The notes under the pieces were generated by a model. It was not told the origin of the DNA and made no database searches. It was given only the letters and a program-made list of their open reading frames with translations. DNA of 64,000 nucleotides from Stercorarius parasiticus (lineage: Eukaryota; Chordata; Aves; Charadriiformes; Stercorariidae), in assembly GCA_013396915.1 (NCBI GenBank), contig VWZL01000579.1, positions 1-64,000 of the forward strand, given 5' to 3'. A program made the position numbers and the translations under genes. This document shows, piece after piece, positions 1 to 10,603 of the stretch (within the stretch, counting starts at the first letter, position 1; each line of letters begins with the position of its first letter).

Positions 1-303
1 CAAAATTCTGAAATGGTTTCTAACCATGTATACATGGTTTTCTGAACCTGCTACTGCTGACTTCAGTGATGCGTCTCTTTCTGTGGAAACCTTTGGATTT
101 GAAATCAATGCATTAAAAAAAAAAAATCTGAAAACCATCTCAAAATTCTGAAATGGTTTCTAACCATGTATACATGGTTTTCTGAACCTGCTACTGCTGA
201 CTTCAGTGATGCGTCTCTTTCTGTGGAAACCTTTGGATTTGAAATCAATGCATTAAAAAAAAAAAATCTGAAAACCATCTCAAAATTCTGAAATGGTTTC
301 TAA
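1..303. repeat. Tandem duplication of a 140-bp unit, about 2.2 copies
   Basis: The block starting CAAAATTCTGAAATGG at position 1 repeats at 141 and again at 281. Copies 1 (1-140) and 2 (141-280) read identically, including a 12-A run in each. The third copy stops after 23 bases, where TAA continues as GAAACAATTGG instead of CCATG. Each unit contains an 18-bp perfect palindrome (22-39, 162-179). The identity, even in the A-run, points to a very recent duplication, a variable minisatellite or an assembly duplication. The array touches the window edge, so more copies may lie to the left. If the exon at 443 is real, the array is intronic. Confidence 0.95.
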
Positions 304-442
304 GAAACAATTGGGGAAAATAATTTCTTAGCAGTTTTTCACTGTTTTCATTCACACTGCCAGGTGCTACTCATATGCTTTGGTTAAGTGCTGTTGGCTT
401 GTGGATTATTATTATTTTTTCACTTTCTGCCCTAATTTCTAG

Positions 443-547
443 GGTTATGTAACCCTTGGCTGTGGAGCTTTAGCCCGTTCATGTAAACCTGAAGGTGTCA
501 GTATCAGTTTTGGATACCAGAGTGTTTCATCACAAGAGAAATTCCTG
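443..547 (+). CDS. Candidate internal exon A of an unidentified host gene
   Basis: A long T-rich tract ending CCCTAATTTCTAG (acceptor AG at 441-442) precedes 105 bases open in only one of three frames, followed by CTG|GTAAAT as donor at 548. The 35 codons begin GYVTLGCGALARSCKP and end SVSSQEKFL. They have mixed, protein-like composition with three Gly/Cys-rich turns and no low complexity. The exon would be phase 0 at both ends, matching the start of candidate exon B at 1982. I do not recognise the family. A 35-codon open stretch alone is not rare at this base composition; the support comes from the splice sites and the phase match with the next two exons. Confidence 0.42.
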
Positions 548-1981
548 GTAAATAATTTTTAAAAATGGGTGGAGATTTATTGCTCTGTTCATTTTTATAG
601 TTTCTTAATCTGGCTTGAGTCACTGGGAAGGAAGCCACAGATTCCTTGGTATAGAGCCTTTGAGCAGCCTGTGTGTTATTGTGCTGAATCACAGCACCTG
701 CACCAGCCTAAACAAACCGTTTTTCTCGAGCCCCTAGAGATTCTAGATTTGGGAATAGCAATTTTCTAGTCCAACCAATATAATTATAATAAAAGCATCA
801 AATATTTTGAAATGGATAAGTATTCATCTGCTTATGCTTGGTCTGAGCATAATTAAGCTACACCTGATGTAAGTCTTGATAGAATGGATCATAAACAAAT
901 GATGTTCTTGTGGCATGAGAACTATTTTGAATGTTGAATTGGTTTGTGATACACTTTTATTATTATTTCCATATGCACAAACCTTGGGAATTTTATTATC
1001 CATTTAACTTCCAGAAATCATTACGAATTACTGAAAAATTGTTCCTTAGGTCAGATTACATTTTCCATAGTTTCATTAAAATATATTTTGTGGAGATATT
1101 TTTCTCTTCCGTTCTTGCTGCCCTATGCATGTTTTGAATGTATGACTTTCATCACTATTATTTGACAATTAATAAAAGTAAACAGAGCAAGATAAGAGAG
1201 GAGGAGAAGGGACAAGTTCTTTCTCTCAAACTGGCTCACATTTCCTGTGTGAATTTGGGCAAATCACTTAACTTCTCTGTGTCTGTTTCCACATCTGTAC
1301 AGCAGGAGTAGATCTCCCATGGGCTTTATAAAAATTAATTAATCTTTGGGAAGTACCTAGAAATTCTGAAATAGAAGGGCCTGTATGTTCCAACATCTTA
1401 TAAATTACATCATGATGGCATTGATTAACTTAGGACTTGGTCAAAAGAATGTGCAGATTATTTGTACATTTGTGTCAATATATAAGTGGAGTTAATTTAT
1501 GTTTCACAGTACTATATGATTATCACAAGCCCTCTGCATTGTTCTCCATGGTTATATACTGTCAGCAGTAAACCTGACACATGTTAGCCCAAGCAGATCT
1601 ACATTACTACGAAAAAGTTCAGCTACCGATAAAAAGATTGCAGTAAGACAAAAAGTCTGGACTTAAAATAAGAACTGTTGAGAAAAAAGAAAGTATTTAT
1701 TATCAAGATAAATACTCTTAAAACTCTTTGCTTGCAGTGTTGTCACTGTGGCTCTATTTTTTTTTTTTTTTTTGTTCATAACTCCTCTAACCTGCTATTG
1801 CTCAATGTTTAACCTTTCCCTTTTGTGCCATTGAGTATTTGCAAAGCAATGCTACAGCCATCTGGAGAGCTGTGCCTTTGGCTTTTTTCTGTATATTTTC
1901 GTGGTAACTGTACTCGTTTTCCTGGTTGACCTTGTGATCAGTAGAAGTCCAGGCATATCAACACTGAGTACTTTCTTTTAG
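548..1981 (+). other. Putative intron between candidate exons A and B
   Basis: AT-rich sequence with no convincing coding potential. It contains a MIR-type SINE remnant (about 1236-1372) and a 17-T run (1757-1773). Its intron status depends on exons A and B being real. Confidence 0.35.
1236..1372 (+). mobile_element. MIR-type SINE fragment (ancient, plus orientation)
   Basis: The stretch reads TGTGAATTTGGGCAAATCAC, then TTAACTTCTCTGTGTC, then TTTCCACATCTGTACAGCAG. This follows the MIR core step by step: TTGGGCAAGTCACTTAACCTCTCTG, TTTCCTCATCTGTAAAATGG in the consensus. The weaker tail (AATTAATTAATCTTTGGGAAG then TACCTAGAA) fits the AAATGAGATAAT / GTAAAGCACTTAGAA part of the element. Divergence is high, as expected for a family active before the mammal-reptile split. 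Ends are approximate. It is non-autonomous and long dead; such copies are sometimes kept as regulatory DNA. Confidence 0.75.
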
Positions 1982-2093
1982 ATCTTATTGGGAATAGCAA
2001 TTAGAGCAACAAAACGCCTTTCAGATTTCTTTCGAATGGACCTGGGAGGGACAGCTAACCCCAAGCTGAGCAGGAAGCATCAGAAAAGACTAA
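1982..2093 (+). CDS. Candidate internal exon B of the same unidentified gene
   Basis: The acceptor TACTTTCTTTTAG ends at 1981. The next 112 bases are open only in the frame starting at 1982, and that frame continues to a TGA at 2117-2119. The best exon end is 2093, with donor GTAGGT at 2094 (the -1 base is A, so not ideal). The 37 codons include ATKRLSDFFRMDLGG and NPKLSRKHQKRL. It starts in phase 0, matching exon A, and ends in phase 1, matching exon C at 3416. The GC content (about 47%) is higher than the flanks. An alternative is a terminal exon running to the stop at 2119, with AATAAA at 2369-2374 as a possible polyadenylation signal. The family is not recognised. Confidence 0.42.
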
Positions 2094-3415
2094 GTAGGTT
2101 CTCATCATCTAGGGTGTGACAAGGCAGTTGTCTGATGTCTTTGGTGTCCTTCTACATCCAGTCAACTGAAGTTGTCAGTCTGACCCGGTCTCTGCTGAAC
2201 AAGCAAGATTTTCAGGTTCTGGAGACTTCTCTGAGCTGTAGTATAGAACTGCAGCATAATGCATTGTAATTTCTGGGCATTATGATATGAGAATTACTCA
2301 ATAGCAAGAACTCACCTGAGGCCCTGTGAACATAAGGCAAAATATAATTCTTGATGGACAGCAGTAGTAATAAAGAGAAAGCCCACTAATAATTAGCTGC
2401 ATGATTACTTTAGGGCAGACCTCTGGAAAAGCCATTTTCCCCACACCCTTTTCTTCCTCCTCCCCTTTGCAAATCAGCCCTTGCCAAATCCTAACTTAAA
2501 GCATTTGGCAGACATAGCTAGTCATCTCCTACTCTGTATAAAGTACCCTCCATGTGAGGCACACGTATAGAGAAAGCTTGGGTAATGGTTGGCTTGGCAA
2601 AGAGATTTTTTTGGACGGATAAAAATTCCCAAGGTCTCTGTTTATTTATATAGTTCTTGGAATAACCCTGTTTTCAAAAGGCTGCTGGCCAGCTGCTGAG
2701 ACAGCGTTCCAGCTAATATATTCCCAACGCAATCACCACACTTTGCTTTTCCCATCATGATATCCCCAAGGCTGTTTTTGGTTAAATCTCATGACTGGAA
2801 TATAGGAAAGTTCACATTAAGTCAAAGTTTACAATGCCAGAATGTTTTTTTCTTTTTTTTTCTTTTCTTTTGACCAAGCCTCTTTAAATGGAAAGTTGCC
2901 TATTCCAGCTGCTTTAGCCCAGAGTATTTCTCTCTCTGTGGGGAGATTAAGGCGTTTGTAATGCAGTATATGGCTGCATTACAGATGCAATGCCAAGAAT
3001 AAGTAGATCACTATGGTGGATCTCAAAAAGTGTATGTGAAGAGGTTACTTTTAACAAGGAGATTAAACATTCTATTCCAGTGACTAAGATAAAAGCAGAG
3101 CCAGTGCTAAGGATCTCTGTGGTATAAATGCCCTTTTAGCATTTCATCGTTCTTAGCAACCAAACCACTAAGGCAATGAGACAGGACAAGAAACTACACT
3201 TTTTTCTGTTTGTTTTTATTTGAACTTTTTTTTTTAAATTAGAAAATTATAGAGCAAGACACATATGTCTCACGGTCATGGTGCAGAGAGCCCAAGGGAC
3301 TTAGAAATGTTTACAATTTTTTTTTTTTTCTGATTAGGTGAACTACTATCATTGAAGAAAATTCTTGCCATTTCTATCCTTCCTACCCATGGCAATTCTT
3401 GTATTTCTTCCACAG
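2094..3415 (+). other. Putative intron between candidate exons B and C
   Basis: No recognisable gene or repeat apart from T-rich tracts near 2846-2872 and 3220-3237. It ends in a strong pyrimidine-rich acceptor, CTTGTATTTCTTCCACAG. Status depends on exons B and C. Confidence 0.33.
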
Positions 3416-3477
3416 GTGTGAAAATAGAAGTGAATAATAACATCCAACCAGAACAGAACAATAAGCCAAATGATTAA
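3416..3477 (+). CDS. Candidate terminal exon C (C-terminus and stop) of the same gene
   Basis: The acceptor CTTGTATTTCTTCCACAG|GTGTG is the strongest in this part of the window. If exon B donates its single A, the joined codon is AGT (Ser), followed by VKIEVNNNIQPEQNNKPND and TAA at 3475-3477. This gives a basic segment (KLSRKHQKRL) followed by a short polar Asn/Glu-rich tail, a normal-looking C-terminus. The 3' UTR end is not clear: the first ATTAAA followed by GT-rich sequence is at 5056-5061, about 1.6 kb downstream. The exon is short, so its support is mostly the splice site and the phase agreement. Confidence 0.38.
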
Positions 3478-6400
3478 CTTAGGTCTGTGGTGCCCATCTG
3501 TCCATGTGATAAAGGCAGGACTAAAGGTTCCCCAGGCAAAAACAATTCCTGTATGCTTTCACACCCCAATTTGACCACAAGAAAGGTGTTTGCTATATGC
3601 TGATCTGCGGGATGTATAGTTTTGGACTAAGCTTTATGCAAGAGGGCACATTTTTAGCAGAGGCTGGATAGAGGCAGAGAGTTGGGTCTAGCAAACCTAT
3701 CTTGTGATATAACTTTACTCAAGATATTTGAAGTTTCTGCTGTTCTCCTGCCACTGTTTGACTATACCAAGCAGCCGGTAAGACTGTTCTGGTATTTCGT
3801 TTGTTTTTCTACATAGCTACACTTCTTGATTCTTGTATCCAGGATAAAGAACTTTTCACCACTGATTTAGCTGGTTTCTCTGCATTCAGTGAGTACTACC
3901 AATTTCTTCACATTTTACAGAGATCCTGTCAACTTAAATGTTTAACCCTTCCTCCACTACAAACCCATATGCTCAGGCAGAATGGAATTTAAAGTTTGGG
4001 CAGTTCTTCTCAAAACCTGTGTTTCATTATCCTCCTTCCGGCAGCCTGTTGCATGTTCTGTTAACCACAGCTCATCCTCACTGTGATAAGCAGTGGCACA
4101 GATATCTGCTTCCAGTGGTGGCAGGTCTGGCTTTGTGCTGTGGGGAATTCTGTGGCAGACACTTGCTAAACAGTAATTTTAGTAAAAATAGATGAACCAC
4201 CCTGAGAGGTGCACTGGAAGAAGAAGTTTCGGAAGGCAGGATATTTTACTTAGTGAAAGATAGCCAGCTCTACAGAAGTGGTTGAGGTCACCTCTGGCTT
4301 TGTTGATTATATTACTCACTTTAGATGGTTAGCAGGTAATAAGCTCTGTGTCGGTGCACACCTGCACATCTACAGAGCCCCATTAATTTCAGCTAGACTC
4401 TAAAAACATACACAGGTGAATTAAAAAAGTGATGAAACAATCCTGGAGAGACACACAGGAGTTGAGCCCTGGAAGACAAACATGTATTTTCAGTTTCTCA
4501 GGAAACTAGGGTGAACTGAGTGCAATGAGTCAGAGGTCAGTCATACATGGAGATGATTGGTATTTCATGTTGTTCAACATTTTAGGGAATTCTCCCCCCT
4601 CCAGTGCTGTACCTTATTTGGGGAAAGATATAGACAACACAGTTGTGCCCAGTATGCCTGGACTGGTTTACTGGCTTGTTCTACTGCCATACCTTGAAGC
4701 TTTTGGATGAAGAAATGCTGGAATATAAAAGAGGAAAATGTTTTTAGAAAATATAACAAGAACTTTTTATCAACCTATGCAGAGGAACTGAAATTACTAT
4801 AGAGCAAGCAGTGGGAAAACTGTCTAGCAGGTAACAAAGCAACATTAACTGAGTTAAGCTCTGCAATTCAATACCAAGAGGGGCTTCCAAACACAGTCAC
4901 CAGAAAGTAACTGCAGAAAGCAGGGGGAGCTCCAGCTTCCATAGAGGTCACTCTACAAAGACAATTACTTGAACTATTATTTTTGTACTTTGAGGGAAAA
5001 AAAGGGTTCCTTGCCTCTCGGAGGTTATGGACTTTGTTTCTTCTTGTCCCACTTTATTAAAATGTTGTTAGTTTACAGCTAGTTAACTCATCTCTTCTGA
5101 GGGGAGTTTTCTGAGCATCTGGGGAGGTGGATGCGATTTTTCCAAAAGGCTAGTTGTGAACCTAAGGACACTGCAGATTGCTTGTCACAGGCAGAAGGTT
5201 GCAAGATCACTGTATATTGAAGGTCTTGGCAGCAGAACTCCAGGGAAACAACGTTTTCCTTGAGAGTCCCGCTGTGTTTTATCAATGGCAATATTAAAAA
5301 GCCTGAATGTTTTTCCTGATGTTCTGTTAAATATACATGGGAAAGCAATATTTTATGTGAAAAGGAGACCAGCTCATGTGCATGGTCTAGTTTGTGTTAT
5401 CATCACTTACATCTTTTTTGCTAAGAGTTTTTTGTGTTTCAAAAATCTCTTATTTTCAACATCATATTACATCTAGTATCTGTACCACTTGGATTGGAGG
5501 ACAATAAAAATGTCCCATCTTCTTTTGTAAGATGCTCTTTGGGAAATACAAAACAAAGCTTACATAGGTTATTTTGGAGTCTTTCAAAAATCAGAGATCA
5601 TGGTAGAGTAAGGTAGATCAGGAAAAAACACAACATTAATCATTATGGCTATGATTAGCTTTCCATTCCTGAAAAAAATATTGCCCTGTTACTTTGATTA
5701 ACTTCTGAACAGGAATGTATGTATCTGAGATTATATGCATGTGTACACTTAATGAAGCAAATATGAACACTAGCTGTTCACGCGTGCATACTCCTATGGA
5801 CCAAAAATTTAGTCTTTTTTAACTTTGCACAGGTTATATTGATTCCTTTTTCAAAAATGCACGGAAAAATTATAAACTCTCATAGTATAAGATGTATGTA
5901 AAGATTTCACTAGCTCCTGTTTCTTTCGGCTGCATATTTATACACATACATATACCTCGCCTAAATGTTTCAGTATGAATAGCTGGTGGGGGAGGGAAGG
6001 GTCAATCAGGCATAATATAGATAGATGTGATTATTCATTTAAAAGCTACTGGCTGGGCTACTTAAATAGCTAGATTTGGTCAGTTATATCTGGTTTCCAC
6101 ATGTGTTTCCTGTTTTTCTTCTAAATTCTATACTGCTCAGGGACCTGGGGAATGTGAGTCCAGGATTTTCCTGAAAGGAAGGACTGCTTTGTTCATTACT
6201 GCCCTGGGAATGTGTTAAATTTAACCATGTGTCATACAGGTCTCAACTGTGTTTCTCCAATAGCAGATACAAGCTTAGCTCATTAGAAATGTAAGAATAG
6301 GGAGAAAGCAATGGTGGACTACTACTTTTTTTTACTCTTTTTTTTTTTTTTTTTTGAGTGGGTAGTGAAGGGGGGGGATGTGTATGTACTGTTTACTCTT

Positions 6401-8002
6401 GTCCTCTTCTGTTATCTGCCAAAGTCAGTTCAAGTAAATTAAAACAGTGACTTTGAAGTATGCAAACTAAAGTAGCTCTGTTTTTTTGCCTAGCATAAAC
6501 AATGTAAAATACATCAGTAGTCTTGAACACTCAGGAAGAGGTAAAACATCCCAAGCAGAAAACCTGGGAACATATCAAAAATGTGTTTATTTGAAATCTG
6601 TGACAAGGCACAATTGTATTTTTCTCTCCTTAGACAATACCGTTTTAATTAAAAGTGGTTCTGTCTCTTATTATGGTAATCCACCATAAGCCCCTAGAAA
6701 TTGCTTATTAAGAATTAAGTTTCTGAATATCCAGCTCAGAGGAATAAGATACTAAATCTGTTGCAGCCAGGTCATTATCAACATAGTTTTCTAAATGTTG
6801 TGCGCGCACTGTTAGTGGAATTTCCATAATAAAAAGTAGTATTTTCCTGCCTAGCTTGTCATGAGGGAGGAGTATAAAATATATTACATTCTTAAGTACC
6901 ATAGTACACCCAAAAGGAGGCATTTCTGTAGCCCACTCCAGGTCTTTGATTTTAGATTAATAAGTTGGCACCAGGCCCAAGCATAGCCTTAAAATTCTTT
7001 TCAGTTGGTAGCCCCCAAATAGTTAGCTAGGCTTGGGATAATTAACTTCACTGACTTCTTACTGACTACCCAAGACAGCAGAAGATTAATTTATAGCCTC
7101 CTAGCACACCCTTCTTCCATACCAATTCCAATTCTAGTTCATCAAATTGGGTGGAAGCGTACAGATGATCTGATTTCCTGACTCCCTGCCCAGTTTGTGA
7201 CCAGCCTGTACAGTCAGCTCAGCTCCTTCCATCTGGACTGGTTCAGCAATTTCCTTGATATCTAGGCAGGTGGGGAGACTCACACAAACTGAAGAGACAA
7301 GTCTTAACAGAGCCCGTGGTATTGCTTTTTCCCAAAGTTTGATCTTACACACCCAAAGCCTTATAGTGAGTGCATGTGTGTGAGTAAAGGGGTGGTAACA
7401 GTTTGATCTCAGACAAGAAAAAAGAGATGTAATGTTGAGCTGATGCTGGAGCCTATATACGTTATCCAGGTGACATAAAGAGAAGAAGCAAAAATGACAG
7501 TCGTGTGTGTTAATTATGATCTTTAGGGAGGGATGATGGAAGCATTCTTAATCACATATTTGAACAGACTGCGGTTTTGTTCAGCTGATTGCAGAAAATG
7601 TTGCCCAATATGCTGTTATATCAGGTCTTAAGGAATCAAATGAAGAACTTAAGCAAGATGAAAACTAAAACCATATTTCAAAATGTCAAGAACTGGTTTG
7701 GGATTTCCAGTATGTCTTTTAAAAAAGTATTTTGGAGAATCATTCTTCTTATTATCTTTTAAGGAAACCACAACTTTTTTTGGGGGGAAAAAAAAAAGAC
7801 AAAAGGTTATATGCATGAAAGTATAGTTAATCACCCCTTCCACTCATCAGATTCTGCAGAGGGCAAAAACTTCTTTGCAAATCCTTGTGTATGTTTCACC
7901 AAATTTCCTGGTAAGATTTTAAATAAAGAAATATGGTCAAGGTATGTGACATGGAGGGTGAGAAGCAAAACTAATCACCTTGATAAATGAGGAAAAAGGC
8001 AG
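3478..8002. other. Non-coding stretch: possible 3' UTR, then intergenic
   Basis: No supported gene. It contains T-rich and G-rich simple tracts at 6324-6377 and a possible polyadenylation signal at 5056-5061. Splice-flanked open stretches at 3658-3777 and about 4781-4830 were examined and rejected. Otherwise it is ordinary AT-rich sequence. Confidence 0.6.
6324..6377. repeat. Poly-T and poly-G low-complexity tract
   Basis: T8, then ACTC, then T18, followed by GAGTGGGTAGTGAAG and G8. Simple-sequence tract with no other signal. Confidence 0.9.
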
Positions 8003-9297
8003 AGAATAGAATCATAGAACAGTTCAGGTTAGAAGGGATCTTTAAAGGTCATCTAGTCCAACCCCACTACAACGAGCAGAGACATCTTCAACTAGATCAG
8101 GTTGCTCAGAGCTCCATCCAGCCTGACCTTGAATGTTTACAGGGATGGGGCATCTACCACCTCTTTGGGCAACCTGTGCCAGTGTTTCACCACCCTCAGC
8201 GTAAAAAATTTCTTCCTTATATTTAGTCTAAATCTACCCTCTTTTGGTTTAAGACCGTTACCCCTAGCCCTATCACTATATGCCCTGATAAAGAGTCCCT
8301 CCCCGTCTTTCCTGTAGGCCCTGTGTAAGTACAGGAAGGCCACTATAAGGTCTCCCAGGAGTCTTCTCTTCTCCAGGCTGAATAACCCCAACTCTCTCAG
8401 CCTCTCTTCACAGGAGAGGGGTTCCATCTTTCTGATCATTTTTGTGGCCCTTCTCTGGACTTGCTCTAACAGGTCCATGTCTTTCCTTTGCTGAGGACTC
8501 CAAAGCTGGACACAGTACTCCAGGTGGGGTACTGTGCAGAGTAGAGTAGAGGGGCAGAATCTACTAGCCATGCTTCTTTTGATGCATCCTAAGATATGGT
8601 TGGCCTTCTGAGCTGCAAGTGCACATTGCTGGCTTGTGTCCAGCTTTTCATCCACCAGTACTCCCAAGCCCCTCTCCTCAGGGTTGCTCTCAATGCCTTC
8701 ATCCTCCAGCCTTATTGTTCCCAGCATTGCCCTAACCCAGGTGCAGAACTCTGCACTTGGCCTTGTTGAACATTATGAGGTTCCCATGGGCAACCTCATT
8801 ATTGAGCCCAGAGGCCCAAAGGGGCCCAATTCTTGAGCTTCCCCAGGTCCCTCTGGTTGGCATCCTGTCCCTCAGGCATGTCAGTCACACTACTCAGCTT
8901 GATGTTGTCTGCAAACTTGCTGAGGGTGCACTCGATCCCACTGTCTGTCCTTGAGGAAGATATCAAACAGTACCGGTTCCAATACAGACCCCTGAGGGAC
9001 ACCACTCGTCACTGATCTCCATCTGGACGTTGAGCCATTGACCACTACCCTCTGGATGTGACCATCAAACTAATTCCTCATCCACTGAACAGTCCATCCA
9101 TCAAATACATATCTCTCCAATTTAGAGAGAAGGATGTTGTGGGAGACCATGTCAAAGGCTTTACAGAAGTCCAGATAGATGACATCCGTAGCTCTTCCCT
9201 TGTCCCCTGATGTGGTCGCTCCATCATAGAAGGCCACTAGGTTGGTCAGGCAGGACATGCGCTTGGTGAAGCCATGCTGGCTGTCTCGAATAGATAG
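8003..9297 (-). mobile_element. CR1 LINE, 5'-truncated, reverse-transcriptase remnants
   Basis: The plus strand opens with GAATAGAATCATAGAACAG, the reverse complement of the CR1 3'-terminal repeat, followed by the conserved AGAAGGGATC and AACCCCACTAC boxes, so the element runs right to left. Minus-strand translation gives the CR1 reverse transcriptase in order: [16 protein letters not shown] and [17 protein letters not shown] (9300-9070); [17 protein letters not shown] (about 9000-8800); [17 protein letters not shown] through [23 protein letters not shown] and [13 protein letters not shown] (8727-8137). These pieces are split between two frames, so at least two frameshifts are present. The catalytic FADD box reads FADN. 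About 1.3 kb of a family of roughly 4.5 kb remains. It is dead and lacks ORF1, the endonuclease and the N-terminal reverse transcriptase. The 5' break is placed where RT similarity ends. Confidence 0.96.
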
Positions 9298-10561
9298 TAC
9301 TGGAGAATAACAGATATGCAAAAACAGGATTTTGCTCCTCACTTTTTGAAGAAGTAGTGGAATGCAGAGATGCTGTAGAAAAAAATTATTTTTTTAAAAC
9401 AGATAAAGAGGAGCATTTAATATTTGCAGATAAGCATAGAATTGAACAGCAAGATTAGGTCCTGTTGAGGCAGGAAAAGTTTTATAACACAAGTAACACA
9501 AAACCTAAGTTTGTGAAGGAAGTCAATGTTTTCTAATGATGTGCCAGGTTCAAAGCACCAGGGAGAGGAAAACTCTAGCGTTACTCAAACAGGAGCCAAG
9601 AATTCACCTAAGTTGCTATCATAATTATGAAGTTCTGTTACCCACTATGGAGCAAATATTAGATGTACCTATGTGACTAGATTAGCCTTGCCAAATTAGA
9701 ATATAAATAAACATGAACAAAACAGTGTGACAGATGTGGTATTTTGGCAGTTGTATGTTACAATCTTAGTCAGAACTTTTCCTTTTTACTTCTCCTCATT
9801 GGTTTTGACCTTGCTTCAGGTAGCGGTAGAGATTTTTGTTCTATTCTAGTGGCCACAAGATCTTGATATTTATAATAGCTTTTCTTCCAACAAGAGTTAA
9901 ATTATTTCTCAAGCAGTGCCAAGTTGACTTTATCTTGGCTACATTAGGCAGAGCTCTGCACCTGGGGACAATGCTGCTGCTGGTATGCAGTTACCCTATC
10001 TAGCATTAATACCTTGGCTATGTCTAACTTTGATAGAATTACATTTCTTCTTTTTAGTGTAAAACAAGTATTGTAGTACTTCAGCTAGGAATATATATTA
10101 GAGTTCCTCTCCTCTGTGAAGTAATCTTGGTATAGGACCCAGATAAAAATTTCAAATATGAAAATTTCTCTTTTGAGGTCTGTAACTCCAGTTTAGCTCC
10201 TATTTGTTTTGGCTGAGATGATGTTTGGGTTTTTTGGTCTCAAACTGAGATAGTAGTGGGTACAGTTTCACGGGGAAAAAACTTCCTTTGATCTGAAAAA
10301 GAGTAAAGATTACTAGTAAATTTATGTAACAGCTCGTGCTGTGTGTCACTGCAGGAGATAGGAATTGTCACTGTTCCTGCTTTCGGAGTTGTCTGTATTT
10401 CAATATCTTGGTCAAAATGGCTTTTGTCATATCAATGTATGAGAACTGGTGCTAGGTTAGAATAATAATCATACACTTAAACTACAGCAATATACCATAA
10501 TGAGGACACAAATAATGTATCTGAATACATTTCATATGAGCACTGGATTGTTGACTCTTAT

Positions 10562-10603
10562 GGTGACTTAAAAGTCACCTTATGACAAAGATTGTCATAA
10601 GGT
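10562..10603. repeat. Two adjacent inverted repeats sharing an arm
   Basis: GGTGACTT (10562-10569) pairs with AAGTCACC (10572-10579) around a 2-nt loop. ACCTTATGACA (10577-10587) pairs with TGTCATAAGGT (10593-10603) around a 5-nt loop. The ACC at 10577-10579 belongs to both, so the two hairpins compete. All paired bases are perfect. Confidence 0.85.

Noticed and set aside
2312..2396. Minus-strand donor-like CAG|GTGAGT
   Set aside because: No acceptor with a pyrimidine tract and no supported frame to its right.
3658..3777. 40-codon open segment with acceptor TTTTTAG and donor CCG|GTAAGA
   Set aside because: It looks like an exon but lies just after the stop of the stronger chain ending at 3477. 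Its acceptor is weak. It shows how often splice-flanked open stretches arise here by chance.
4781..4830. Short open segment between a good acceptor (CTATGCAG) and CAG|GTAACA
   Set aside because: Only about 16 codons, no neighbour in phase; expected by chance.
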